This document shows, one piece after another, positions 21,330-33,116 of a DNA stretch of 64,000 nt (positions are counted from its first letter, which is position 1; each line of letters begins with the position of its first letter). The position numbers were made by a program, and so were the translations under genes. The notes under the pieces are model-generated. The model was not told where the DNA came from. It did no database searches and was given only the letters and a program-made list of their open reading frames with translations. Source of the stretch: Gigaspora margarita (taxonomy: Eukaryota; Glomeromycota; Glomeromycetes; Diversisporales; Gigasporaceae); NCBI GenBank assembly GCA_009809945.1, contig WTPW01000925.1:129604-193603 (forward strand). The letters are read 5' to 3'.

Positions 21330-21805
21330 ACTACTACAGTACTAGTAATGATATGGATGATAAATTATTGAAAAATAAGTTGATCGCTACATTTAATATG
21401 TGGATTAATACGATGAATATATATATACTTGAAGATTTAGAAAATTTATTGAAAATCAAACAAGATACTGCTGCTCTTAAATTTCGAAGATGCAAATATT
21501 GATCTAACGAAATTGATTGATATTGAACCAAACAACAAATTTGTACTAAGATATCGATACTTCAATAAATACATTTTAAATAGATGAAACACTTATTGGA
21601 GGCTCAAATCTTAACAGACATGAAGATAAAAAGATTCCAAGATGCCAAGGTCATAGTGCAGTTGATAAAACTTCAGTCTTTGGAGTATTACAAAGTAATA
21701 GTTACTTAATTGCCCAAGATTCCCTGATGTTAAAATGAAAGCTTTAGTGCCAATAATAGAGAAAATATTAAAAAAGATGTAACTTTGGCAATACTTTAAC
21801 AAATA
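21330..21805 (+). pseudogene. ISXO2/IS1595-type DDE transposase remnant
   Basis: Translation from 21583 gives DETLIGGSNLNRHEDKKIP and then GHSAVDKTSVFGVL. This is the characteristic DE(T/S)(Y/L)IGG...K and (A/V)DKT..FG layout of ISXO2-like transposases, including the first catalytic aspartate. A frameshift near 21720 is followed by PDVKMKALVPIIEKILKK in another frame. Upstream (21380-21540) a short lysine/arginine-rich piece (KQDTAALKFRRCKY) may be the end of the N-terminal domain. The later catalytic residues are not readable. Confidence 0.72.
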
Positions 21806-22270
21806 AATTTAACTTAGACAACACCAAGTGTCTCGACTTCTTCTTTATAGACTTTACAAATATTCAGACATTGTTATAGCAACAGTTAGCTAACATTAAA
21901 TTTTGCATGCATAATAATAATACTTAAAAAATGTCGTGTATATACTACCAAGAGATGAAATTGCACTATAATAATGTCTTCGATCATTTATTGATCCTAT
22001 GCCCCTTTCTAAATCACTAAATAACATCATTAACTTCAAACAAAACCAATGTGAATACTAAAAAGTTTTTTTTTATTAATAAAAAAAAAATAAATAAATA
22101 AAAATGAAATTGCTCCGTTAACATAAAAAATAAATAATGGCAAGTTTTATCTGGGATTTGCAACGTAAAGCTATTCAGTTTTGGCTAATCAGCACCTGAT
22201 TTTTTTTAGTGAAATGACAACAGTATACAACACCAATACAATACCAATTACTACATACTATACCTATTAC

Positions 22271-22549
22271 CAGTGTTGTACGTTTTGGCTGTCTACAGCC
22301 TTTTTTGGCTTGTCCACGTCCAAAATTGTCCAACCGTCCAAGACTGTCCAAAGCTTGTCCAGGCTTTAATAATTAATAAATCTATCTAATAAATATATAA
22401 CTATATATTTTTTTAGGTGCTGAACACATTACAGTTAAAATTAAAATAGGTTATATTAATAAAATTTTAAGTAATTTTACTTTATTTAATTGTCCAAATT
22501 GTCCAAAATTGTCCAAATCATTGTCCAAAGCTGTCCCGTGACAACACTG
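22271..22549 (-). mobile_element. hAT MITE, CAGTGTTGT type, inverted (TSD CCTATTAC)
   Basis: This is a 279-bp inverted copy of the element at 5053-5334, with perfect CCTATTAC duplications at 22263-22270 and 22550-22557. The two target sites (CCTAATAG and CCTATTAC) share CCTAnTA. Confidence 0.93.
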
Positions 22550-23580
22550 CCTATTACGACACTTACGGCTTACTACTTTATTGCTACATACGGCATAATG
22601 GCAACATGGCCTAAAGGTAGTATGGTCTTTACGTCATAGCCGTAACGCTGTATGTAGTTACTACCCTAAGAAATGTTTGTAGCTTTAGTTATAATTCAGA
22701 AAATGCATCTATAACATATATTGATAATGGATTACAAATAATGATACTAACCATGTTTTAAGACCTTTTTCAAATTAGCTATCAAATCTTTCATATTCTC
22801 AAAATAAGAACAGAAAAGAAAAAGTATTATGGCATATGATAAAATTATTAGAGCCTTCAAATTCAAGTTCTTTATCTTCTACTAATACAGAGCATAATTT
22901 ACCTAGTTCATTGCTTGTAAAAATAGCTATGAAAATTAATAAACTTGAAAATTATTCATTTATAGATAAAATGTATGCAAAAGCAGAAGAATGCAAACAA
23001 TTTGAAGAAATGCTAGAGGAGTCAATATGTGATTCATGTGATGAAATTAAAAAAAACTGTAATAAACTAGAAAATCTATTATTATTAAATGAATATTATA
23101 ATAGTTTTCCTTTAGCTCTTACTAGTTTTTTTGATAGATTAATCGAATCTATTAAGCAACAAAAATATGCAGTAAGAGAAAAGACAAAAAATAGCATAGA
23201 AAAGCATCATCAAAATTTGATACAAGTTCTATAAAAAAAATTACATCATTTCTTGCATCTAATTATTCTGACAATAGCATTCCGTTCATAGAAAATATGG
23301 CTTACCTATACTATGTCTTCTTTGTACAAAAAACCCTAGTTAATATCTTCTTTGCAAGCAATTTTATGTGCAGTGCATATTACATTTCATATATAGAAAT
23401 ATGAAACAAAATTGAAAAAAGAGCGTATTAAAAAAACAAATCTATTAAAAAGATTAATAAAAGGTTCCAATATATAGAATGTTGCAGTTATTGATAATAT
23501 TGATTTTAAAAATATTGTTTTTAAATATAGAACTAGAATTGCACATGTAGGCAGCTTTGCCACCATATTTTGGTATATAA

Positions 23581-23779
23581 TGTAGAATTTTTTAATAAAA
23601 GTTTTAAATTAGATATTTATATATTATGTGAATTATAATATCTGATATGGTATATGTATTTCTTGATAAATATAATAAAGGTTATATTGTGCAGGATTTG
23701 ATTTTTAGTTCTTGTTGTAGTTTTGTTAAATGTTTTGGTTTTATTGTTAAATTTTATTGTTTATTGTTATTGTTATCAT
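23581..23779. other. Spacer between gene I and element Z
   Basis: AT-rich sequence with no readable continuation of the DUF6589-like frame. Gene I appears truncated here. Confidence 0.4.
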
Positions 23780-25399
23780 TGGCAAATTTTATATATAGAT
23801 ATATATCGATTACTAACTGATAAGATATATATCGATGATCAATACCCCTGCCGATTATTATCGATAGTGATAGTAATCGATATATATCTGATTAATCGAT
23901 ATATATCTACTAGATATATATCGATTAATCAGATATATATCAATAATCAACACCCGTGCTGATTATTATCAATAGTGATAGTAATCGATATATATCTAAT
24001 ATGATATCAATTAATAATTATTATCTTCACATAATCATGCTCGCAAGGTTTCACAATTTATTATAAATTTTATTTTTTTTATTTATTATTATCATATATT
24101 ATATTTTAAATTAAATAATCAATATTTGCAAGTTTTCGCAATTTAATATAAAAATTATTTATTTATTATTATTATATATTATATTATGTTACATATTTTT
24201 ATTATATATTATTATAAAAAAAAAATGAAAAACCAAAAAAAACCCTCTGAAAAAAAATAACAAAAAAAACAAAAACAAAAAAATAGTAATAATTTTTAAC
24301 TACTTTCACACTTCATTACATCTACTATTATATTCGCTCATATTCACTACTTCTTGCAAAGTGCCGGAGAAGTTAGAGTTGTTGTTCTTGTAAGTACCAG
24401 AAAGTCAGATCGTTTTCTTGCAAAGTTTCGAAAAAAGTCAGAAATAAATAAAATAAAATTAAAAAAATAAGTAAAAAAAAAGAAAAACAAACAAAAAACA
24501 AAAATGTAAGCAAACTAAATAAAAAAAAAACAAAGCCCCAAATCTCTATTTCCCTGAAGTAAGAGTTCGTTTCTTGCAATTCAGAAATTGTTGAAGGTTT
24601 TCACAATGTGCTGGAATAATAAAAAATAAAAATTAAAGAAATAAGTAAAAAGAAAACAAACAAAAAAAATGGAATGTAAGCAAACTGAATAAAAAAAAAA
24701 AATAAACCCCCAAATCTCCATTTCTCTGATGTAGAGTTTGTGATAGAAATTGCCAAAATCAAGTTGTATATTCTTGCAAAGTGGCAGAAAAGTCTGGGTT
24801 TGCTTGCAAAGTGTTGAAAAACCTATGTTATTTTCTCACAAATTGGCAGAATATTAAAAAAAAAATAAAAAATAAAAACAAAAACAAACAATAATATCAA
24901 ACAAAAAAATAAATGAAGACTAACTAAACCTTTATTTCTTTAAAGAGGTGTTCTTGGAAATTTACAAATTGCTAGAGAAAGCAATTATGTGTTCTTGCAA
25001 AGTTTCGAAAAGCTGAGTTGGCTTGCGCATAGTTTCGAAAGGTCGTTAGATTTCCAAAAGTTAGGGTTGGTATTTGTTGTAAAAATAAAATAAAAAAATT
25101 AAATAATAATAAATAAAAAAAATGAAAAACAAAACAAAACTAAACAAAACTAAATGAAATGAAATGAACCAAAAAAATATCAAAACGAAAACGAAAATGA
25201 AAAAACAATGTAAAATTGATAGAAAATCTAAATTATAAGCAAAAAAAAATAAACAAAGATCTAATCTAATCTTGTACCATGATCATCAAACCATTTCGAA
25301 CTATTTCGAAAATATTAGTCAAACGCATTCTTGATATGATCTAGGGTACAGATCTACTAATTTAGCTTGATTTTCTATTTTTAAAATATTTTAAAGCAA

Positions 25400-25545
25400 T
25401 TCGAAATATTAAAAAAAAAAAGAGAAAAAAAAAAGAAGAGAGAGAAAAAAAGGAAGAGGAGAAAAAAAAGGAAGAGGAGAGAAAAAAAGGGAGAGAAAAA
25501 AAAAGAAAGAGGAGAGAAAAAAAGGAAGGGAGAAGTAAAAATCGT
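25400..25545. repeat. Polypurine GAGAGAAAAAAAGGAA tract
   Basis: A run of about 145 bp on this strand consists almost only of A and G, with GGAAGAGGAGA words. It could form unusual structures (for example triplex) and leads into the poly-T run and gap at 25553-25634. Confidence 0.8.
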
Positions 25546-25554
25546 TCGAAAACG

Positions 25555-25590
<36 letters not shown>

Positions 25591-25628
25591 NNNNNNNNNN
25601 NNNNNNNNNNNNNNNNNNNNNNNNNNNN
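25591..25628. other. Assembly gap (38 N) in poly-T
   Basis: The gap lies inside a T homopolymer, so its length is arbitrary. Confidence 0.95.
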
Positions 25629-26256
25629 TTTTTTACCTGGTGACGGTCAAAACATTATGTAATTGTTAAAGATCTGTTAATTGCCAATCTGGATAAGATC
25701 AGCAATATTTCTATATTTAGAATTGGGGCAAAACAAATATATAAACAAGATAGTACAAAATCTGGATCAGGCCTGTATATATAAAATTTTTATATGATTT
25801 AAAGAATTTTAAAGACATTTTTACTCATATATTCTTATCTACAAGTCCGATTTTAATGAAATTTTGGCAGTAGACGCACAAGAACCTGCTCTACAACTTT
25901 ACTTAGAGCCAAAAATAAAATATTTACTTAGTATAAAAAAACCTTTTATTACGCCTACTACAGATTTACTAATATATTGTTTATATATTTGTTTATCCCC
26001 AATTCCAAATATAGTAATAATATAGCTATAGTGCCGATCTTATCCGAATTGGTAATTAATCATTATATATCGTTTCAAATAATTCTGATTATAATCGATT
26101 TATAGATATATAACGATTTAATATAAAAAAATAATATATATCGATTTAGATATATATCGATTTTTATCCAATTAATCGATATATAACGATATTTTATAAT
26201 CGATATAAAACGATTAAGTGTTATATATCGATCAATATCTATATATAAAATTTGCG

Positions 26257-26718
26257 GATGATTGTTTCTAATATTTGATATTATATATAATTTGAAATAT
26301 TTTAATATTAATATAATTACAAGATTAGTTTTTAGTAGTTCAGATATTTTGAGGTTTTATGGATTTAAATTTAGGTGATCAGTTAAGTTTTTTTTAGTTT
26401 AGGGATTATGTATTTAAGAATGAGATTTGGTGTTATAAATATATAATGTTTATTAATATTAGAGCATAGTAAAATTTTGATTAATTAGTTATTAATTTAT
26501 AATTTTTATTTTATATTTTTTTTTGGTTTATTTATTTTAATATGTATAAATAAAAAATGTATTAAAAATTATATTGAAATATATACAGTAGGTTTGTTAG
26601 CTTTGATCAATTTGAATGAATTAATTTAGAGTAAATTTGTATTTTTTTATTTTTTATTTTGTTATTTTATATGTATTTATAATTAGTAAGTTTGTAAATA
26701 AAAGCAAAATTTAATTAT
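26257..26718. other. Intergenic AT-rich, 3' flank of the helicase remnant
   Basis: No gene or element was recognised between element Z and the helicase stop codon. Confidence 0.45.
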
Positions 26719-27290
26719 TTAAGTTCTATCTAATGGTAATGGGTTATTTGCAATATTTTCTAGTTGTTCATATTCTTTTACCATAAAAGAATCTATTATA
26801 AATGCAGCACGGTTTAAGGATTGTATTTTTATGTTGCTCTATTTTGTACAATGACTTGATGCTACATAAGATTGACCAGTTGCAAATATTTGGTTATCTA
26901 AATTTAATAATACATCTGGGAGAGTTAATGCTTGAGTTTTGTGAACTGTAAGAGCAAATGCATTTTTGAATAAGATATTGTGCACAACTAGAAGGTATTC
27001 TATTGATAAAGAAATTATCAGTATATTTGGAAAAAGAACCATTAATAATAGCATCTTTAACACAAAAATTAATATAGATAAGTTCTGATCTTAGATCAAT
27101 ATTAGCTATAATACCCATAGTACCATTTGCAATTTGGTTCTTATGTTGGGAATTATTTAAAAACATAATTCTTGCACCAGGTTGGATTCTTACTATTTCA
27201 GGTAAGTTTGTTTTGTTTTTGAATAAATAATATATTGTATCATTATTATATGTAATACTTATTTTTTTGTAAGATATTTGACTAATATTT
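26719..27290 (-). pseudogene. Pif1/Helitron-type helicase, C-terminal fragment
   Basis: On the minus strand a piece (27290-27010) reads LPEIVRIQPGARIMFLNNSQ and then NGTMGIIANI. After a frameshift near 27005 it continues NAFALTVHKTQALTLPDVLL, DNQIFATGQSYVASS and SLNRAAFIIDSFMVKEYEQL, ending with TAA at 26719-26721. These are the late helicase motifs of the Pif1 family: G-x-R-(V/I)-M, NG-x-x-G, A-x-T-x-H-K-x-Q and YVALSR, the last worn to YVASSH. In fungal genomes of this kind such fragments are usually from Helitron Rep/Hel proteins, but no Rep domain or Helitron end was seen, so a host Pif1-like paralogue remains possible. Confidence 0.78.
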
Positions 27291-27474
27291 TATTTGTGCA
27301 TTTATTATTTTACAAAAAATTTGAGTTTGTTTCTTTTTTAAGCTAATAAAGTTTCTTACTATATAAGTGAAAGAAATTTAAGAGTTGTACCAAATTTAAT
27401 CTTATAAGAATAATTATATGATTCTAGCAAATTAATTTGTTTATTACTAAAAGAATCATGAAGTTTAATTAGTT

Positions 27475-29445
27475 TAGAGATTAAAGTTGCACAAAAAGAT
27501 ACTTTGTACATCCAAATATGTTTTGGAATATAATTTTATTATTAGAAAGATTTTTTTTGAACATATTTATACATATATATACATATATTATATAAATATA
27601 TATATATATATATAAGTTTTTATATAAATATTAGTTGTATATCAGAAGTAATGTTAAAGATATTAGAAATCAAAGTTATTGCTTTCTTTTTTTTTGATCA
27701 GCAAATTTCACATATTTTTGTAAACTGTATCAAATATTTCTTCTTTCTTATTAATATAGCTCTTAGAATCGAATAAAAAACACTTTGGAAGCTCTTTTTT
27801 CTGCAGTTTTTCTTGAATTATTTCATTGTAAATTGAAATAAACATATACGAGAGGACAGCTAAGTAGAACTAAAATTTTAGATTTATTTTTATTGTTTAT
27901 TTTTTTTAATTATATTTTTTTGTTCTTTTTTTAAAATTATCTTATTTTATTTTAAATTATTTTATTTGTTTTAAATTTTTTATTTTATTTTATATTTGCT
28001 ATATAACTGCAAAATAATGTTTAGGGCTCATTTTGAATTTTGGGCTAAATAAATTTAATCTAGACTTAAATTCGAAATTACATCTCACTGAGTTATCATG
28101 TGGTTATATGGTATTTTTATTATTTATAATTTTTACTTTTTTATATGTTCATTTTACTGAAAAACATTAAAAGTAAAAGGGAAAAATGGTATTAACTAAA
28201 AAAATAACTCAAATGGTCTAATAGTCAGGATTAAGCTTAATTGATCAAAATTTGAAATTACATTTTTGAAAGTTATTTTGCATTTTTGAGTTAGCTGTTT
28301 AAAGTTGATTTTTCGGTCAATATTACTTTTTAGAACTCTCATGAGGGGGAGGGTAAAATGAAGCAAACATATAAAATAAACATATAAAAATAGGCAATTT
28401 ATTGGTTTATATAAGTTAAAGTTTAGATGTTAAAGTTGCACAAAAAGATACTTGTACATCTAAATATGTTCTGGAATTTAATTTTATTATTAGAAAGATT
28501 TTTTTAAAAACTTATATACATTTATATATGTATATTATATAAATATATATATATAAATGCAAATATTAGTTGTATTATTAGAAGTAATGTTAAAGATATC
28601 AGAAATCAGAATCATCAATTTCTTTTTTTTTTTGATCAGCAAATTTTACATATTTTTGTAAATTGTTAGCTCTTCAGAATCAAATAAAAAAATACTTTGG
28701 AAGCTCTTTTTTTTTGCAGTTTTTCTTGAATTATTTACTATAAATTGAAATAAATATATATGAGAGGACAGCTAAATAAAACTAAAATTTTGGCTTTATT
28801 TTTATTGTTAATGTTTTTTAATTATATATTTTAGAAAAATGGGTGGTTTCATAGTCAAAATTTTCAGTTATTGTGATATTTTTGAAAATGATGTTTTTTT
28901 ACTTCATTTTCATGTTATATGATCAGGTATAACATTATACCTGATCATGATTCTTATTAGCATGGGACTGTCACTGCTAGTGACAAATAGATTTACTCAT
29001 ATATTTTTATTTTTTTAAAAATTATCTTATTTTATTTTAAATTATTTTATTTTATTTTAAATTTTTATTTTATTTTATATTTGCTCACACTTTACTGAGT
29101 TATTACATGGTTATATGGTATTTTTATTGTTTTTAATTTGTACTTTTTTATATGTTCATTTTACTGGAGGACATCAAAGAGGAAAGAAAAAGAGTAGTGT
29201 TAACTGAAAAATTAACTCAAATGGTTTAACAGTTAGAATTAAGCTTAATTCGATCAAAATTTAAAATTACATTTTTGAAAGTTATTTCATATTTTTATAA
29301 ATTAGTTGTTAAAGTTGATTTTTAGTCAACATCACTTTTCAGGACTCTTGAGAGGGGTGGGCAAAATAAAACAAACATATAAATTAAACATATAAAAATA
29401 AACAAAGATGGGCTGATTTATTGGTTTATACAAATTAGATGATTG
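27475..29445. repeat. Large tandem duplication, unit of about 0.95-1.0 kb
   Basis: 27475-28430 and 28431-29445 align head to tail. Shared landmarks: AAAGTTGCACAAAAAGATAC (27484 and 28432), GATCAGCAAATTT(C/T)ACATAT, GAGAGGACAGCTAA, GGTTATATGGTATTTTTATT and ACATATAAAAATA. They differ by point changes and indels. The second unit also has a small extra piece around 28820-29010. A minus-strand stretch in unit 1 (27860-27690) reads IYNEIIQEKLQKKELPKCFL, perhaps an old coding remnant of unknown family. Confidence 0.8.
28919..28948. repeat. Perfect 14-bp hairpin
   Basis: ATGATCAGGTATAA and its exact complement are separated by two bases. It lies in the stretch present only in the second tandem unit and could be an insertion end or a cruciform site. 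Confidence 0.75.
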
Positions 29446-30349
29446 CTGAGAGTCATTTAGCACTTTGAACAGTTGTTCCTTTTTTGAAGAGACTTTGGCT
29501 GGGTGATTTTAATTGAAAAATAAATTCAATACAAAACATACTATTACAAACCTACTCTGCATATGATATGTTTAAAATTAATTTCGTATCAGAACTATTT
29601 TGATTTTTATCATAATATGTGATTAGTGTTGAGTTAGTTTGCATTATAGTTAATGTTACAAACCTTATCTTATCAGCAATACACAGTATGTAATTTACTA
29701 ATATATATTATTAATGTTATCCATATCCCATTTAATCAAATATCAAAAATACAGAGTGCACATAATGAGCAAAAGTTGATTTTTTAAGAGAATAATTGGT
29801 TGTTTTTTTGTATCTATATTTTTTGTTTTCATGTAATTGCATTAGGAATTTATAAAAATTACTTTTATTGCGTTTCACCGTAAAATTTTGTATAATATAA
29901 ATTTAATAATCAAAATTAGAAATCAGAAGTTTTGTTTGTTTGCATACAAACACATGCACATTAGCATATTAATACATTTTTGTAATATATTAAACATCAT
30001 ACGATAGGCTCTAAATATATAATACTATATATTAGTATTTTATATCAAAGTTTATCCATGTCAAATTAGTGCAATTAAATTTTTTTTTATTCTCATTATA
30101 ACGATAAGATGTTATCTACTAAATTTGGCAACATCTATTATATAATTGCTTACATTCACAGGCAAATATCTTTAAAAGGTTAAATTTATACGCTTACCAA
30201 TAAATGATTAAACTTTTCATCATATAAAAATTCTTACAGTCTGTAATTTAAAAATAGCAATAACTTATTAAAAAAAGCATACACCATTTTGTCATTACAT
30301 GAAAAATAATTAGCAAAAATGTACATAACATTTGTAATAGATAATAATT
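29446..30349. other. Intergenic AT-rich
   Basis: No gene, RNA gene or inverted-repeat element was recognised. Confidence 0.45.
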
Positions 30350-30575
30350 GTCATGGCTGAAGCTAGAAATGGCTGAAGCTGGAAATTTTAAATATTTTAA
30401 TATGAAATTTACAAAAAATTTTGGAATGTATTTTGTATAGTTTTTTTTATAGTTAGGTTAAAATTTAGGGTTAGGGTTTATAATAAAAGAGTATAGTTGG
30501 ATTTTAGCAGAGCTTACAGTTTTAAATTGAGACCTCTAATTTCCAGCTTTAGCCATTTCCACCTTTAGCCGTGAC
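30350..30575. mobile_element. Small MITE with about 40-bp TIRs
   Basis: The left end GTCATGGCTGAAGCTAGAAA is mirrored on the right by the inverse of GTCACGGCTAAAGGTGGAAA. AATAATT precedes and follows the element. The centre contains TTTAGGGTTAGGGTTTATAA, a word shared with other small elements here. Non-coding; class uncertain. Confidence 0.75.
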
Positions 30576-30828
30576 AATAATTTATTGTAATTGTTGTGAT
30601 TAAAAATTTAATACCAAAAAAATGTCAGAGATATATTTTTTGATATTATATATTTTTATAAAGAAGAAAACAAATTCGCTAGCTATATTTATATACAAAA
30701 AATACAAAAAAAAAAATCTCAATTTATAATTTTTTCATATCAAAACGAATTTAAATGTTACTAATAAAAAATTATTAGATCATTAATTTGATATGATAAA
30801 ACTTATAGTATACTTTTAATTGTATCAT
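30576..30828. other. Intergenic AT-rich
   Basis: Spacer downstream of the minus-strand gene remnant; no feature recognised. Confidence 0.45.
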
Positions 30829-31940
30829 TTATTCAGATTGAATATTCATAGGTACAGAAGCTATTACATCTGATTCATTCGAATTAGTCAGTGCTTCTTT
30901 TGCTAGATCTGCTAATTTGTGACAAGTTCTTGTTTGTGTATACAGTTTGACAGTAGATGAAGGTTTGATTATAGTTTTACTTTTTTTTTAGAATTGATAA
31001 TAGAAGGGTTTTTTACAGATTAAGTTTGTTCACAAATGATAAATCTTCATTTTAGTACTTGTTTTATAATCAACAAGAGGAGGGTCAATTATAGATGAAG
31101 TTTTACTCACAGATAATAATTTTTATTTTTGGTATTTGCATTAACTCTTGCAACTATTTTTTTAGAATGCTCATAGGCTTGATAGTTTCATTTGATATTT
31201 GATTTGATGTTTCAATTTTCTAAGAAATATTTACAGAATTTAATGATGCTTTTTGTTGTTCTGAAAATGACATGTTTTTGACATGTATATACTTGTTGTT
31301 ATTATGTAAAATTAACTCTCTACTAATAAAGAAAGTTGAATTTTTTTTATAGCAGCAGTCATTCATAACAAATGTGGTGCAGATGCAAAATAGTAACAGT
31401 CAATATCAATAGTAATTGAATCTTGATCCACATAGTCAGAAAGTGTGACAACCATAATGGCATTATCATCTTTAACTACTAGAGGTTTTTGTACTACTGC
31501 TGTTATATTTATCAAGACTGGAAATTTTGAGATACTGCTTGGATTTATGTCAAGTTTTACAAGATCATTCCAAACAATCTAATTATATTTATTTTATAAT
31601 ATAATTATTATTATATTTATCATGTACACAAATAATAAAATCAGTAATACACTAAGCTTAAAAAGATATTATACCTACTTTTAAGATCGGAATATTACCA
31701 TCTTCATTTGCATATTCAACAATTCAGAATTTACCTGTTGCAATAACTACATTGTCTTCTTCAAATTTGGTAAGATTAAATTCTTCTAGCGAATCTTGGT
31801 AATAAAATCCTTTCAAACGAATTTTTTGGGATGAGTTCAAGCTTTGAGAATTCATAATTCCCGAAGCATCTACAATTTGAAAAGATTTAACGATACTATT
31901 TTGTAGTTGTGATATAGCATAAAACTGTAATATTATCTGG
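30829..31940 (-). pseudogene. Unrecognised spliced fungal gene, decayed
   Basis: Exon 1 on the minus strand (about 31935-31675) reads FYAISQLQNSIVKSFQIVDA, KIRLKGFYYQDSLEEFNLTK and VVIATGKF, then a TGA where the context suggests arginine (CGA to TGA), then IVEYANEDGNIPILKV. A 97-bp intron (31674-31578, GTATAA...TTAG) follows. Exon 2 continues VWNDLVKLDINPSSISKFPV, AIMVVTLSDYVDQDSITIDI and CYYFASAPHLL to a TGA at 31363-31365. Further open pieces (NSTFFISRELILHNNNKYIH; KLADLAKEALTNSNESDVI) run to a stop at 30829. It looks beta-rich in the middle with a low-complexity C-terminus, possibly OB-fold-like. I do not know the family. Confidence 0.6.
31578..31674 (-). other. Intron of the unrecognised minus-strand gene
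   Basis: It runs from GTATAATATC to ATATAATTAG on the minus strand between two open exons. Consensus GT-AG ends and a 97-bp length support it. Confidence 0.65.
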
Positions 31941-32194
31941 TATTGTTTTTAGCTATGATTTTATTTAATTATTTATTTTTTTTTGATTTTTGTTAAAAAG
32001 AGAAAATAAAAAGAATGTTGAAATATCTTTATTAATATTAGTATTGAATGATAATTTTTTTTCTTTTATAGTTTTACTATTATGAGAAGTTGCTTTAAAA
32101 TTTAACTATAAAATTATCAAGATGTTTTTCCCCACGCTATACAATTAGTTATGCAATTAATTTATATGCAATTAAATGCATCAAAAACTTTAAA

Positions 32195-32290
32195 TAAACG
32201 TGCAAAAATAGATAATTATGCACACATGTATGTACAATAAATAAACATGCAAAAATAATTACGTACACATGTATGTACAATAAATATACC
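32195..32290. repeat. Tandem repeat of about 45-50 bp, two units
   Basis: AAACGTGCAAAAATAGATAA... and AAACATGCAAAAATAATTAC... are each followed by the same CACATGTATGTACAATAAAT. Confidence 0.8.
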
Positions 32291-32309
32291 TATTATGGTA
32301 AGTACAAAT

Positions 32310-32960
32310 AATAAAAAATCATGTGATTTAGTTAGTCACTAAAAGGATATGTTTAATAAGTATATAACTTTAAAATAAATTAAATATTTATAAAACAGAA
32401 CAAAATATAATAATAATAAATAATTAGATTTGATGTATGTACAGTTAATAGATTGAAAAGTCGTTAAGCAGGGATATAAATATCTTAGTCACAAGTTATA
32501 TAGTTGTGTGGTCATGAATGAATCTAGTATTGCAAACTTGAAATATTAAAAATTAATCCTCAACATAAGTATTGTATAGATTTAAATCATATTGACATAT
32601 AGTTTATAATTTATTACAGAAATATATTAATCTTATTAAATTTCTGTATCAGTATCAAGTTTTATGTTCGGCATTAAATTATTATTATATGATTTATTTA
32701 GTTGCTAATACGATATTTTTAATAAATATAGCTTTAAAATAAATTAATATATACAAAATAAAATCAATATAATAATAATAATAATCAGATTTGATACAAT
32801 TATGAAAATATCTCGGTTAAAAGTTACGTTAGTGGCATGGTCATGAATCTTGTGTTGCAATCTCAAAATAGTAAAAATTAATGAGATTCACAATGAGAAT
32901 CCAAATATGGGTGAGCATGATTTAAATAGCTTCCTGCATATAGTAACTATTAGCTCCTGG
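32310..32960. repeat. Diverged tandem duplication of about 0.3-0.37 kb
   Basis: Two units share, in the same order, TGATTTAGTTAG/TTATTTAGTTGC, TTTAAAATAAATTAA, AATAATAATAATAATCAGAT, AAAAGT and GTGGTCATGAAT. Non-coding. Confidence 0.6.
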
Positions 32961-33116
32961 ACAGGATTAAGACAAAGGTTCTAATTACAGGTAAATAGGA
33001 GTAGCCACGGTACCCCAGTAAGAGCAGTTAATTCTGTGAAAGAAAGAATTAAGACCAATTTTTACTTACCCAGAACTTTACATTTTTTTATTATTTATTG
33101 TTATTAAATCTTTATT

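Larger units (their letters stand above)
20723..22687 (+). mobile_element. Merlin-like (IS1595/ISXO2-related) transposon
   Basis: The ends are TAAAGCTGCAAACATTT and the inverse of TAAAGCTACAAACATTT. The duplications are GTTAAAAT (20715-20722) and GTTATAAT (22688-22695), 7 of 8 matching. The interior has a decayed ISXO2-type transposase. ATGCCGTATA-type repeats near the left end face ATACGGCAT-type repeats near the right end, as expected of subterminal binding arrays. A DDE transposase of the IS1595 family together with an 8-9-bp duplication fits the eukaryotic Merlin superfamily. A hAT MITE (22271-22549) is nested inside. Confidence 0.75.
19925..23580 (+). pseudogene. DUF6589-like fungal gene I, split by a transposon
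   Basis: An ATG at 19925 opens a frame with in-frame stops at 20069 and 20339. It contains a cysteine-rich segment (CSSHFNFN, then CNKYKRFFSRGNDCVEHC, ICGKDIQVPCLG and CTNCFKNNSGHLYIR) that looks like a zinc-binding domain. At 20722 it is interrupted by the Merlin-like element. Joining the sequence across the TSD continues the frame. The second part (22696-23234) includes ALTSFFDRLIESIKQQKYAV, and 23490-23560 gives NVAVIDNIDFKN. From memory this order matches a repeated fungal family with a DUF6589 domain; the function is unknown and a transposon origin is plausible. Confidence 0.5.
23780..26256. mobile_element. TIR element Z, copy 1 (2.5 kb)
   Basis: The left end GCAAATTTTATATATAGATA is mirrored by the right end, whose complement reads the same. 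Next to both ends are arrays of (T)ATATATCGAT words. The flanks TTATCATTG and GGATGATTG agree at 6 of 9 positions, hinting at a 9-bp duplication. The middle has many A-rich stretches separated by CTTGCAAAGT(T/G) motifs. No transposase was found. Copies: 62340-64000 (direct, incomplete) and 52548-57370 (older, heavily interrupted). Confidence 0.7.

Noticed and set aside
26719-27290. Complete Helitron
   Set aside because: Only the last helicase motifs are present. No Rep domain, TC start or CTRR hairpin end could be found nearby.
32195-32960. CRISPR array
   Set aside because: The repeats are few, long and diverged, and lie in eukaryotic-type sequence.
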